DNA of 64,000 nucleotides from Acanthosoma haemorrhoidale (Eukaryota > Arthropoda > Insecta > Hemiptera > Acanthosomatidae): the NCBI GenBank assembly GCA_930367205.1, contig OV884012.1:32770796-32834795 (forward strand), given 5' to 3'. Positions 1 through 12,500 of the stretch are shown piece by piece. Position numbers and translations under genes: made by a program. Positions within the stretch are counted from its first letter, which is position 1. Each line of letters opens with the position of its first letter. The notes beneath the pieces were generated by a model. The model was not told the DNA's origin. It saw only the letters and a list, made by a program, of their open reading frames with translations, and ran no database searches.

Positions 1-1080
1 GCTATTACCAGGTGATTTCCACGCTTGTCGGAGCCCTTTCGTTTCGCCTTACTGAGTCGTTTATCGAAGCAGAGATAGGACATTCTAGGGCGACCCTAAG
101 TCTTTTGCCATCAGGGACATATTCCATGGTCTTTGTAGGATCTCTGTGGTCATCGCATCCTGATAACATGGCCGAACCACTTTATCTGACGAGTTTCTAG
201 GTGCTCCATTAGTAGGGCTGTCTGCAGTTCCTGACAATTTTTTTCATTACGAGCTCGGTCTCTCCTTGTTCCTCCAATCATCCCTCACAGAAATTTCATT
301 TCGACAGCGGTGATTCTGCTCTTCGGTTAAATTTTTATTATCCAATTCTCAGCTCCATACAAAAGTATGGGCAGATATACTGACTTAAAATGTGTAGCTT
401 CACATCTTTGCCTACTTATCTCCTATCTACCACAGTGGGTAATATGTGGCACAACTGAATGGTTTAAGAATACGCAGCTTGATTGACGTCTTTGTATAAA
501 TGGGAGTAAGTAGTGTTAACAACAGATTACATATAACGCAAAACTAAATACACACAGACACAATATCAACCATACAGACAGTTAATGACTACACACATTA
601 CAAACGATTGACATACTGATGTAGATAAGATGGGAGCCAGTTTAGCAAAAAACAGCCTGCCCAACATATACACCTGTAGGGACATTAAGAAAACGAAATG
701 AGAATCGAAAGATGATTTTATTCATTATTCGTTTTTTTCATGTTCCAAACGATTGGCCCGCAAGAAGGGGATCGGGGAACCGACTGTCCTGTTGGACAGG
801 AGGAGACCCCCGGTTGCCAAGCGCCTACCAGCACGTCCAGGACTTGTTCCTACGTGCGGGCTGGACATTTCTGTGTACTCAGAAATGACTAACGGTGGAG
901 GCTAGGGGGGTAACGGGGCAGTATATACACAGACGCTATTCCCACAATAGAACAACTTAATAGTTTAAGAATACGCAGCTAGATTGACGTCTTTTATCAA
1001 TTGGATTAAGTAGTAGAAACAACAGACGACATAATACGCATAACTAAATACTTCTTCTTCTATAGGTTCCCCCTTTAGTG

Positions 1081-1096
1081 CCTCTCAGTGTAGAGG
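1081..1096. repeat. Short inverted repeat at the arbitrary unit start (representative)
   Basis: CCTCT, six bases CAGTGT, then AGAGG. Several copies (4454, 11208, 13457, 14583, 16836, 17962, 21338, 32256) read GTAGGGAGC and lose the second arm through a one-base loss. The inverted repeat is therefore not strictly maintained. Confidence 0.4.
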
Positions 1097-1573
1097 AGCA
1101 TCAAGCCGGGAATTCTATTCTTCCCTATTACCAGGTGATTTCCACGCTTGTCGGAGCCCTTTCGATTCGCCTTACTGAGTCGTTTATCGAAGCAGAGATA
1201 GGGCATTCTAGGGCGACCCTAAGTCTTTTGCCATCAGGGACATATTCCATGGTCTTTGGAGGATCTCTGTGGTCATCGCATCCTGATAACATGGCCGAAC
1301 CACTTTATCTGACGAGTTTTTAGGCGCTCCATTAGTAGGGCTGTCTGCAGTTCCTGACAATTTTTTTCATTACGAGCTCAGTCTCTCCTTGTTCCTCCAA
1401 TCATCCTTTACAGAAATTTAATTTCGGCAGCGGTGATTCTGCTCTTCGGTTAAATTTTTATTATCCAATTCTCAGCTCCATACAAAAGTATGGGCGGATA
1501 TACTGACTTAAGATGTGTAGCTTCACATCTTTGCCTACTTATCTCCTATCTACCACAGTGGGTAATATGTGGC

Positions 1574-1674
1574 ACAACTGAATGGTTTAAGAATACGCAG
1601 CTTGATTGACGTCTTTGTATAAATGGGAGTAAGTAGTGTTAACAACAGATTACATATAACGCAAAACTAAATAC
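1574..1674 (+). repeat. Internal direct repeat A of the monomer (representative)
   Basis: A 101-bp segment from ACAACTGAATGG to AAAACTAAATAC. It matches repeat B, 501 bp downstream, at about 86 of 101 positions by hand alignment; the shared core is GTTTAAGAATACGCAGCT. Repeat A contains AGATTACATATA, where the LINE inserted in the 25834 monomer. A copy lies at the same offset in every full monomer. Confidence 0.85.
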
Positions 1675-2074
1675 ACACAGACACAATATCAACCATACAG
1701 ACAGTTAATGACTACACACATTACAAACGATTGACATACTGATGTAGATAAGATGGGAGCCAGTTTAGCAAAAAACAGCCTGCCCAACATATACACCTGT
1801 AGGGACATTAAGAAAACGAAATGAGAATCAAAAGATGATTTTATTCTTTTTTCGTTTTTTTCATGTTCCAAACGATTGGCCCGCAAGAAGGGGATCGGGG
1901 AACCGACTGTCCTGTTGGACAGGAGGAGACCCCCGGTTGCCAAGCGCCTACCACCACGTCCAGGACTTGTTCCTACGTGCGGGCTGGACATTTCTGTGTA
2001 CTCAGAAATGACTAACGGTGGAGGCTAGGGGGGTAACGGGGCAGTATATACACAGACGCTATTCCCACAATGGA
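1675..2074. repeat. Central block between repeats A and B (representative)
   Basis: About 400 bp. The first ~200 bp are AT-rich. Positions ~1874-2044 are strikingly GC-rich (GGCCCGCAAGAAGGGGATCGG to GGGGGGTAACGGGGCAG), unlike the rest of the monomer. On the minus strand an ATG-initiated frame starts in the GC-rich core, but its end changes between copies. It stops after 75 codons with an A7 run, 90 with A8 and 100 with A6 near 1769. I do not recognise the protein and do not call it a gene. The origin of the block is unknown. Confidence 0.6.
1907..1922. repeat. Small hairpin in GC-rich core (representative)
   Basis: CTGTCC, loop TGTT, then GGACAG: a perfect 6-bp stem with a 4-base loop. It is present in the left-array copies I checked. 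In many right-array copies the second arm reads GGACTG, which reduces the pairing to GTCC/GGAC. No function is implied. Confidence 0.5.
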
Positions 2075-2175
2075 ACAACTTAATAGTTTAAGAATACGCA
2101 GCTTGATTTACGTCTTTTTATCAATTGGATTAAATAGTAGAAACAACAGACGACATAATACGCATAACTAAATAC
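2075..2175 (+). repeat. Internal direct repeat B of the monomer (representative)
   Basis: The diverged partner of repeat A, from ACAACTTAATAG to CATAACTAAATAC. B-specific positions include AGACGACATAATACGC where A has AGATTACATATAACGC. Some copies (for example 952-1051) have a 1-bp shorter T run. Similarity to A may continue weakly upstream (CCACAATGG against CCACAGTGG) with a gap. Confidence 0.85.
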
Positions 2176-3326
2176 TTCTTCTTCTATAGGTTCCCCCTTT
2201 AGTGCCTCTCAGTGTAGAGGAGCATCAAGCCGGGAATTCTATTCTTCCCTATTACCAGGTGATTTCCACGCTTGTCGGAGCCCTTTCGTTTCGCCTTACT
2301 GAGTCGTTTATCGAAGCAGAGATAGGACATTCTAGGGCGACCCTAAGTCTTTTGCCATCAGGGACATATTCCATGGTCTTTGGAATATCTCTGTGGTCAT
2401 CGCATCCAGATAACATGGCCGAACCACTTTATCTGACGAGTTTCTAGGTGCTCCATTAGTAGGGCTGTCTGCAGTTCCTGACCATTTTTTTCATTACGAT
2501 CTCGGTCTCTCCTTGTTCCTCCAATCATCCCTCACAGAAATTTCATTTCGACTGCGGTGATTCTGCTCTTCGGTTAAATTTTTATTATCCAATTCTCAGC
2601 TCCATACAAAAGTATGGGCAGATATACTGACTTAAAATGTGTAGCTTCACATCTTTGCCTACTTATCTCCTATCTACCACAGTGGGTAATATGTGGCACA
2701 ACTGAATGGTTTCAGAATACGCAGCTTGATTGTCGTCTTTTTATAAATGGGAGTAAGTAGTGTTAACAACAGATTACATATAACGCAAAACTAAATACAC
2801 ACAGACACAATATCAACCATACAGACAGTTAATGACTACACACATTACAAACGATTGACATACTGATGTAGATAAGATGGGAGCCAGTTTAGCAAAAAAA
2901 CAGCCTGGCCAACATATACACCTGTAGGGACATTAAGAAAACGAAATGAGAATCGAAAGATGATTTTATTCATTATTCGTTTTTTTCATGTTCCAAACGA
3001 TTGGCCCGCAAGAAGGGGATCGGGGAACCGACTGTCCTGTTGGACAGGAGGAGACCCCCGGTTGCCAAGCGCCTACCACCACGTCCAGGACTTGTTCCTA
3101 CGTGCGGGCTGGACATTTCTGTGTACTCAGAAATGACTAACGGTGGAGGCTAGGGGGGTAACGGGGCAGTATATACACAGACGCTATTCCCACAATGGAA
3201 CAACTTAATAGTTTAAGAATACGCAGCTTGATTGACGTCTTTTTATCAATTGGATTAAGTAGTAGAAACAACAGACGACATAATACGCATAACTAAATAC
3301 TTATTCTTCTATAGGTTCCCTCTTTA

Positions 3327-3800
3327 GTGCCTTTTAGTGTAGAGGAGCATCCAGCCGGGAATTCTATTCTTCGCTATTACCAGGTGATTTCCACGCTTGT
3401 CGGAGCCCTTTCGTTTCGCCTTACTGAGTCGTTTATCGAAGCAGAGATAGGACATTCTAGGGCGACCCTAAGTCTTTTGCCATCAGGGACATATTCCATG
3501 GTCTTTGTAGGATCTCTGTGGTCATCGCATCCTGATAACATGGCCGAACCACTTTATCTGACGAGTTTCTAGGTACTCCATTAGTAGGGCTGTCTGCAGT
3601 TCCTGACAATTTTTTTCATTACGAGCTCGTTCTCTCCTTGTTCCTCCAATCATCCTTCCTAGAAATTTCATTTCGGCAGCGGTGATTCTGCTCTTCAGTT
3701 AAATTTTTTATTATCCAATTCTCAGCTCCATACAAAAGTATGGGCGGATATACTGTCTTGAAGATGTGTAGCTTCACATCTTTGCCTACTTATCTCCTAT
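3327..3800 (-). pseudogene. LINE reverse-transcriptase C-terminal relic inside the satellite monomer
   Basis: Read on the minus strand from 3800 downwards, this part of the monomer gives the order typical of the region after the RT domain in many LINEs. First comes GKDVKLHIFKTVY then ILLYGAENW (about 3788-3715). After a frameshift come KSRITAAEMKFLGRM, GGTRRERARNE, and QIKWFGHVIRM ending at 3528. A second frameshift leads to DDHRDP and EYVPDGKRLR, and a third to GRPRMSYL (3467-3444). The family link is from known motif order (LLYGxExW, RxRNE, WFGHVxRM, GRPR), not from a search. The parent looks RTE- or L1-like and differs from the intact LINE at 26416-31699. The relic is broken in every copy I examined and recurs at the same offset in each full monomer. 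The 3327 boundary is uncertain. Confidence 0.75.
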
Positions 3801-5049
3801 CTACCATAGTGGGTAATGTGTGGCACAACTGAATGGTTTAAGAATACGCAGCTTGATTGACGTCTTTGTATAAATGGGAGTAAGTAGTGTTAACAACAGA
3901 TTACATATAACGCAAAACTAAATACACACAGACACAATATCAACCATACAGACAGTTAATGACTACACACATTACAAACGATTGACATACTGATGTAGAT
4001 AAGATGGGAGCCAGTTTAGCAAAAAAACAGCCTGGCCAACATATACACCTGTAGGGACTTTAAGAAAACGAAATGAGAATCGAAAGATGATTTTATTCTT
4101 TTTTCGTTTTTTTCATGTTCCAAACGATTGGCCCGCAAGAAGGGGATCGGGGAACCGACTGTCCTGTTGGACAGGAGGAGACCCCCGGTTGCCAAGCGCC
4201 TACCACCACGTCCAGGACTTGTTCCTACGTGCGGGCTGGACATTTCTGTGTACTCAGAAATGACTAACGGTGGAGGCTAGGGGGGTAACGGGGCAATATA
4301 TACACAGACGCTATTCCCACAATGGAACAACTTAATAGTTTAAGAATACGCAGCTTGATTGACGTCTTTTTATCAATTGGATTAAGTAGTAGAAACAACA
4401 GACGACATAATACGCATAACTAAATACTTCTTCTTCTATAGGTTCCCCCTTTAGTGCCTCTCAGTGTAGGGAGCATCAAGCCGGGAATTCTATTCTTCGC
4501 TATTACCAGGTGATTTCCACGCTTGTCGGAGCCCTTTCGTATCGCCTTGCTGAGTCGTTTATCGAAGCAGAGATAGGACATTCTAGGGCGACTCTAAGTC
4601 TTTTACCATCAGGGACATATTCCATGGTCTTTGGAGGATCTCTGTGGTCATCGCATCCTGATAACATGGCCGAACCACTTTATCTGACGAGGTTCTAGGT
4701 GCTCCATTAGTAGGGCTGTCTGCAGTTCCTGACAATCTTTTTCATTACGATCTCGGTCTCTCCTTGTTCCTCCAATCATCCTTTACAGAAATTTAATTTC
4801 GGCAGCGGTGATTCTGCTCTTCGGTTAAATTTTTATTATCCCATTCTCAGCTCCATACAAAAGTATGGGCAGATATACTGTCTTGAAGATGTGTAGCTTC
4901 ACATCTTTGCCTTCTTATCTCCAATCTACCACAGTGGGTAATATGTGGCACAACTGAATGGTTTCAGAATACGCAGCTTGATTGTCGTCTTTTTATAAAT
5001 GGGAGTAAGTAGTGTTAACAACAGATTACATATAACGCAAAACTAAATA

Positions 5050-8000
5050 CACACAGACACAATATCAACCATACAGACAGTTAATGACTACACACATTAC
5101 AAACGATTGACATACTGATGTAGATAAGATGGGAGCCAGTTTAGCAAAAAAACAGCTTGGCCAACATATACACCTGTAGGGACATTAAGAAAACGAAATG
5201 AGAATCGAAAGATGATTTTATTCTTTTTTCGTTTTTTTCATGTTCCAAACGATTGGCCCGCAAGAAGGGGATCGGGGAACCGACTGTCCTGTTGGACAGG
5301 AGGAGACCCCCGGTTGCCAAGCGCCTACCACCACGTCCAGGACTTGTTCCTACGTGCGGGCTGGACATTTCTGTGTACTCAGAAATGACTAACGGTGGAG
5401 GCTAGGGGGGTAACGGGGCAGTATATACACAGACGCTATTCCCACAATGGAACAACTTAATAGTTTAAGAATACGCAGCTTGATTGACGTCTTTTTATCA
5501 ATTGGATTAAGTAGTAGAAACAACAGACGACATAATACGCATAACTAAATACTTATTCTTCTATAGGTTCCCTCTTTAGTGCCTCTCAGTGTAGAGGAGC
5601 ATCCAGCCGGGAATTCTATTCTTCGCTATTACCAGGTGATTTCCACGCTTGTCGGAGCCCTTTCGTTTCGCCTTACTGAGTCGTTTATCGAAGCAGAGAT
5701 AGGACATTCTAGGGTGACCCTAAGTCTTTTGCCATCAGGGACATATTCCATGGTCTTTGTAGGATCTCTGTGGTCATCGCATCCTGATAACATGGCCGAA
5801 CCACTTTATCTGACGAGTTTCTAGGTACTCCATTAGTAGGGCTGTCTGCAGTTCCTGACAATTTTTTTCATTACGAGCTCGTTCTCTCCTTGTTCCTCCA
5901 ATCATCCTTCCTAGAAATTTCATTTCGGCAGCGGTGATTCTGCTCTTCAGTTAAATTTTTTATTATCCAATTCTCAGCTCCATACAAAAGTATGGGCGGA
6001 TATACTGTCTTGAAGATGTGTAGCTTCACATCTTTGCCTACTTATCTCCTATCTACCATAGTGGGTAATGTGTGGCACAACTGAATGGTTTAAGAATACG
6101 CAGCTTGATTGACGTCTTTGTATAAATGGGAGTAAGTAGTGTTAACAACAGATTACATATAACGCAAAACTAAATACACACAGACACAATATCAACCATA
6201 CAGACAGTTAATGACTACACACATTACAAACGATTGACATACTGATGTAGATAAGATGGGAGCCAGTTTAGCAAAAAAACAGCCTGGCCAACATATACAC
6301 CTGTAGGGACTTTAAGAAAACGAAATGAGAATCGAAAGATGATTTTATTCTTTTTTCGTTTTTTTCATGTTCCAAACGATTGGCCCGCAAGAAGGGGATC
6401 GGGGAACCGACTGTCCTGTTGGACAGGAGGAGACCCCCGGTTGCCAAGCGCCTACCACCACGTCCAGGACTTGTTCCTACGTGCGGGCTGGACATTTCTG
6501 TGTACTCAGAAATGACTAACGGTGGAGGCTAGGGGGGTAACAGGGCAGTATATACACAGACGCTATTCCCACAATGGAACAACTTAATAGTTTAAGAATA
6601 CGCAGCTTGATTGACGTCTTTTTATCAATTGGATTAAGTAGTAGAAACAACAGACGACATAATACGCATAACTAAATACGTATTCTTCTATAGGTTCCCT
6701 CTTTAGTGCCTCTCAGTGTAGAGGAGCATCCATCCGGGAATTCTATTCTTCGCTATTACCAGGTGATTTCCACGCTTGTCGGAGCCCTTTCGTTTCGCCT
6801 TACTGAGTCGTTTATCGAAGCAGAGATAGGGCATTCTAGGGCGACCCTAAGTCTTTTGCCATCAGGGACATATTCCATGGTCTTTGGAATATCTCTGTGG
6901 TCATCGCATCCAGATAACATGGCCGAACCACTTTATCTGACGAGTTTCTAGGTGCTCCATTAGTAGGGCTGTCTGCAGTTCCTGACCATTTTTTTCATTA
7001 CGATCTCGGTCTCTCCTTGTTCCTCCAATCATCCCTCACAGAAATTTCATTTCGACAGCGGTGATTCTGCTCTTCGGTTAAATTTTTATTATCCAATTCT
7101 CAGCTCCATACAAAAGTATGGGCAGATATACTGACTTAAAATGTGTAGCTTCACATCTTTGCCTACTTATCTCCTATCTACCACAGTGGGTAATATGTGG
7201 CACAACTGAATGGTTTAAGAATACGCAGCTTGATTGACGTCTTTGTATAAATGGGAGTAAGTAGTGTTAACAACAGATTACATATAACGCAAAACTAAAT
7301 ACACACAGACACAATATCAACCATACAGACAGTTAATGACTACACACATTACAAACGATTGACATACTGATGTAGATAAGATGGGAGCCAGTTTAGCAAA
7401 AAAACAGCTTGGCCAACATATACACCTGTAGGGACATTAAGAAAACGAAATGAGAATCGAAAGATGATTTTATTCTTTTTTCGTTTTTTTCATGTTCCAA
7501 ACGATTGGCCCGCAAGAAGGGGATCGGGGAACCGACTGTCCTGTTGGACAGGAGGAGACCCCCGGTTGCCAAGCGCCTACCACCACGTCCAGGACTTGTT
7601 CCTACGTGCGGGCTGGACATTTCTGTGTACTCAGAAATGACTAACGGTGGAGGCTAGGGGGGTAACGGGGCAGTATATACACAGACGCTATTCCCACAAT
7701 GGAACAACTTAATAGTTTAAGAATACGCAGCTTGATTGACGTCTTTTTATCAATTGGATTAAGTAGTAGAAACAACAGACGACATAATACGCATAACTAA
7801 ATACTTATTCTTCTATAGGTTCCCTCTTTAGTGCCTCTCAGTGTAGAGGAGCATCCAGCCGGGAATTCTATTCTTCGCTATTACCAGGTGATTTCCACGC
7901 TTGTCGGAGCCCTTTCGTTTCGCCTTACTGAGTCGTTTATCGAAGCAGAGATAGGACATTCTAGGGTGACCCTAAGTCTTTTGCCATCAGGGACATATTC

Positions 8001-9550
8001 CATGGTCTTTGTAGGATCTCTGTGGTCATCGCATCCTGATAACATGGCCGAACCACTTTATCTGACGAGTTTCTAGGTACTCCATTAGTAGGGCTGTCTG
8101 CAGTTCCTGACAATTTTTTTCATTACGAGCTCGTTCTCTCCTTGTTCCTCCAATCATCCTTCCTAGAAATTTCATTTCGGCAGCGGTGATTCTGCTCTTC
8201 AGTTAAATTTTTTATTATCCAATTCTCAGCTCCATACAAAAGTATGGGCGGATATACTGTCTTGAAGATGTGTAGCTTCACATCTTTGCCTACTTATCTC
8301 CTATCTACCATAGTGGGTAATGTGTGGCACAACTGAATGGTTTAAGAATACGCAGCTTGATTGACGTCTTTGTATAAATGGGAGTAAGTAGTGTTAACAA
8401 CAGATTACATATAACGCAAAACTAAATACACACAGACACAATATCAACCATACAGACAGTTAATGACTACACACATTACAAACGATTGACATACTGATGT
8501 AGATAAGATGGGAGCCAGTTTAGCAAAAAAACAGCCTGGCCAACATATACACCTGTAGGGACTTTAAGAAAACGAAATGAGAATCGAAAGATGATTTTAT
8601 TCTTTTTTCGTTTTTTTCATGTTCCAAACGATTGGCCCGCAAGAAGGGGATCGGGGAACCGACTGTCCTGTTGGACAGGAGGAGACCCCCGGTTGCCAAG
8701 CGCCTACCACCACGTCCAGGACTTGTTCCTACGTGCGGGCTGGACATTTCTGTGTACTCAGAAATGACTAACGGTGGAGGCTAGGGGGGTAACAGGGCAG
8801 TATATACACAGACGCTATTCCCACAATGGAACAACTTAATAGTTTAAGAATACGCAGCTTGATTGACGTCTTTTTATCAATTGGATTAAGTAGTAGAAAC
8901 AACAGACGACATAATACGCATAACTAAATACGTATTCTTCTATAGGTTCCCTCTTTAGTGCCTCTCAGTGTAGAGGAGCATCCATCCGGGAATTCTATTC
9001 TTCGCTATTACCAGGTGATTTCCACGCTTGTCGGAGCCCTTTCGTTTCGCCTTACTGAGTCGTTTATCGAAGCAGAGATAGGGCATTCTAGGGCGACCCT
9101 AAGTCTTTTGCCATCAGGGACATATTCCATGGTCTTTGGAATATCTCTGTGGTCATCGCATCCAGATAACATGGCCGAACCACTTTATCTGACGAGTTTC
9201 TAGGTGCTCCATTAGTAGGGCTGTCTGCAGTTCCTGACCATTTTTTTCATTACGATCTCGGTCTCTCCTTGTTCCTCCAATCATCCCTCACAGAAATTTC
9301 ATTTCGACAGCGGTGATTCTGCTCTTCGGTTAAATTTTTATTATCCAATTCTCAGCTCCATACAAAAGTATGGGCAGATATACTGACTTAAAATGTGTAG
9401 CTTCACATCTTTGCCTACTTATCTCCTATCTACCACAGTGGGTAATATGTGGCACAACTGAATGGTTTAAGAATACGCAGCTTGATTGACGTCTTTGTAT
9501 AAATGGGAGTAAGTAGTGTTAACAACAGATTACATATAACGCAAAACTAA
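5050..9550. repeat. Higher-order repeat, two copies of a ~2,252-bp dimer
   Basis: The pairs 5579/7831 and 6706/8958 share private variants at a 2,252-bp offset. GGGTGACCC occurs in the first of each pair, and CATCCATCC with TTTGGAATATC in the second. Part of the pattern also links 3327-4300 to 5579-6550. Boundaries are approximate, judged by eye. Confidence 0.65.
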
Positions 9551-12500
9551 ATACACACAGACACAATATCAACCATACAGACAGTTAATGACTACACACA
9601 TTACAAACGATTGACATACTGATGTAGATAAGATGGGAGCCAGTTTAGCAAAAAACAGCCTGCCCAACATATACACCTGTAGGGACATTAAGAAAACGAA
9701 ATGAGAATCGAAAGATGATTTTATTCTTTTTTCGTTTTTTTCATGTTCCAAACAATTGGCCCGCAAGAAGGGGATCGGGGAACCGACTGTCCTGTTGGAC
9801 AGGAGGAGACCCCCGGTTGCCAAGCGCCTACCAGCACGTCCAGGACTTGTTCCTACGTGCGGGCTGGACATTTCTGTGTACTCAGAAATGACTAACGGTG
9901 GAGGCTAGGGGGGTAACGGGGCAGTATATACACAGACGCTATTCCCACAATAGAACAACTTAATAGTTTAAGAATACGCAGCTAGATTGACGTCTTTTAT
10001 CAATTGGATTAAGTAGTAGAAACAACAGACGACATAATACGCATAACTAAATACTTCTTCTTCTATAGGTTCCCCCTTTTGTGCCTCTCAGTGTAGAGGA
10101 GCATCCAGCCGGGAATTCTATTCTTCGCTATTACCAGGTGATTTCCACGCTTGTCGGAGCCCTTTCGTTTCGCCTTATTGAGTCGTTTATCGAAGCAGAG
10201 ATAGGACATTCTAGGGCGACCCTAAGTCTTTTGCCATCAGGGACATATTCCATGGTCTTTGGAGGATCTCTGTGGTCATCGCATCCTGATAACATGGCCG
10301 AACCACTTTATCTGACGAGTTTCTAGGTGCTCCATTAGTAGGGCTGTCTGCAGTTCCTGACAATTTTTTTCATTACGAGCTCGGTCTCTCCTTGTTCCTC
10401 CAATCATCCTTCACAGAAATTTCATTTCGACAGCGGTGATTCTGCTCTTCGGTTAAATTTTTATTATCCAATTCTCAGCTCCATACAAAAGTGTGGGCAG
10501 ATATACTGTCTTGAAGATGTGTAGCTTCACATCTTTGCCTTCTTATCTCCAATCTACCACAGTGGGTAATATGTGGCACAACTGAATGGTTTCAGAATAC
10601 GCAGCTTGATTGTCGTCTTTTTATAAATGGGAGTAAGTAGTGTTAACAACAGATTACATATAACGCAAAACTAAATACACACAGACACAATATCAACCAT
10701 ACAGACAGTTAATGACTACACACATTACAAACGATTGACATACTGATGTAGATAAGATGGGAGCCAGTTTAGCAAAAAAACAGCCTGGCCAACATATACA
10801 CCTGTAGGGACATTAAGAAAACGAAATGAGAATCGAAAGATGATTTTATTCATTATTCGTTTTTTTCATGTTCCAAACGATTGGCCCGCAAGAAGGGGAT
10901 CGGGGAACCGACTGTCCTGTTGGACAGGAGGGGACCCCCGGTTGCCAAGCGCCTACCACCACGTCCAGGACTTGGCTCCTACGTGCGGGCAGGACATTTC
11001 TGTGTACTCAGAAATGACTAACGGTGGAGGCTAGGGGGGTAACGGGGCAGTATATACACAGACGCTATTCCCACAATGGAACAACTTAATAGTTTAAGAA
11101 TACGCAGCTTGATTGACGTCTTTTTATCAATTGGATTAAGTAGTAGAAACAACAGACGACATAATACGCATAACTAAATACTTCTTCTTCTATAGGTTCC
11201 CCCTTTAGTGCCTCTCAGTGTAGGGAGCATCAAGCCGGGAATTCTATTCTTCGCTATTACCAGGTGATTTCCACGCTTGTCGGAGCCCTTTCGTATCGCC
11301 TTACTGAGTCGTTTATCGAAGCAGAGATAGGACATTCTAGGGCGACTCTAAGTCTTTTACCATCAGGGACATATTCCATGGTCTTTGGAGGATCTCTGTG
11401 GTCATCGCATCCTGATAACATGGCCGAACCACTTTATCTGACGAGTTTCTAGGTGCTCCATTAGTAGGGCTGTCTGCAGTTCCTGACAATCTTTTTCATT
11501 ACGATCTCGGTCTCTCCTTGTTCCTCCAATCATCCTTTACAGAAATTTAATTTCGGCAGCGGTGATTCTGCTCTTCGGTTAAATTTTTATTATCCCATTC
11601 TCAGCTCCATACAAAAGTATGGGCAGATATACTGTCTTGAAGATGTGTAGCTTCACATCTTTGCCTTCTTATCTCCAATCTACCACAGTGGGTAATATGT
11701 GGCACAACTGAATGGTTTAAGAATACGCAGCTTGATTGACGTCTTTGTATAAATGGGAGTAAGTAGTGTTAACAACAGATTACATATAACGCAAAACTAA
11801 ATACACACAGACACAATATCAACCATACAGACAGTTAATGACTACACACATTACAAACGATTGACATACTGATGTAGATAAGATGGGAGCCAGTTTAGCA
11901 AAAAACAGCCTGCCCAACATATACACCTGTAGGGACATTAAGAAAACGAAATGAGAATCGAAAGATGATTTTATTCTTTTTTCGTTTTTTTCATGTTCCA
12001 AACAATTGGCCCGCAAGAAGGGGATCGGGGAACCGACTGTCCTGTTGGACAGGAGGAGACCCCCGGTTGCCAAGCGCCTACCAGCACGTCCAGGACTTGT
12101 TCCTACGTGCGGGCTGGACATTTCTGTGTACTCAGAAATGACTAACGGTGGAGGCTAGGGGGGTAACGGGGCAGTATATACACAGACGCTATTCCCACAA
12201 TAGAACAACTTAATAGTTTAAGAATACGCAGCTAGATTGACGTCTTTTATCAATTGGATTAAGTAGTAGAAACAACAGACGACATAATACGCATAACTAA
12301 ATACTTCTTCTTCTATAGGTTCCCCCTTTTGTGCCTCTCAGTGTAGAGGAGCATCCAGCCGGGAATTCTATTCTTCGCTATTACCAGGTGATTTCCACGC
12401 TTGTCGGAGCCCTTTCGTTTCGCCTTATTGAGTCGTTTATCGAAGCAGAGATAGGACATTCTAGGGCGACCCTAAGTCTTTTGCCATCAGGGACATATTC

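Larger units (their letters stand above)
1078..2201. repeat. Representative satellite monomer: module map
   Basis: This first complete copy serves as the map. Positions 1078-1550 hold a decayed LINE reverse-transcriptase 3' region read on the minus strand. Repeat A lies at 1574-1674, the central block at 1675-2074, and repeat B at 2075-2175. A short CTTCTTCTTCTATAGG link follows before the next unit. Because units are in tandem, the array reads B, LINE relic, A, central block, B, and so on. The unit start is arbitrary. I see no terminal inverted repeats or LTR-type TG...CA ends that would define the monomer as an intact transposon. Confidence 0.85.

Noticed and set aside
1078..1323. Recurrent 81- or 62-codon plus-strand frame in nearly every monomer
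   Set aside because: It starts only with GTG and overlaps the LINE relic in antisense. A one-base loss near its start (GTAGGGAGC) shortens it in many copies, and one copy (58776) has a stop. No recognisable domain. Its conservation is explained by satellite homogenisation.
1689..1991. Minus-strand 75-, 90- or 100-codon frame in the central block
   Set aside because: The C-terminus changes with the length of an A run (A6, A7, A8) and a T run, with no sign of coding constraint. No family recognised. Kept only as a note on the GC-rich block.
1574..2175. Repeats A and B as LTRs of a miniature LTR retrotransposon
   Set aside because: No TG...CA termini, no clear primer binding site after A or polypurine tract before B, and no target-site duplication can be seen within a tandem array.
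1078..2201. CENP-B box in the monomer
   Set aside because: Looked for the TTCG...A..CGGG pattern near TTTCGTTTCGCC and AATTCCCGGC; neither strand fits. A centromeric role cannot be argued from the sequence.
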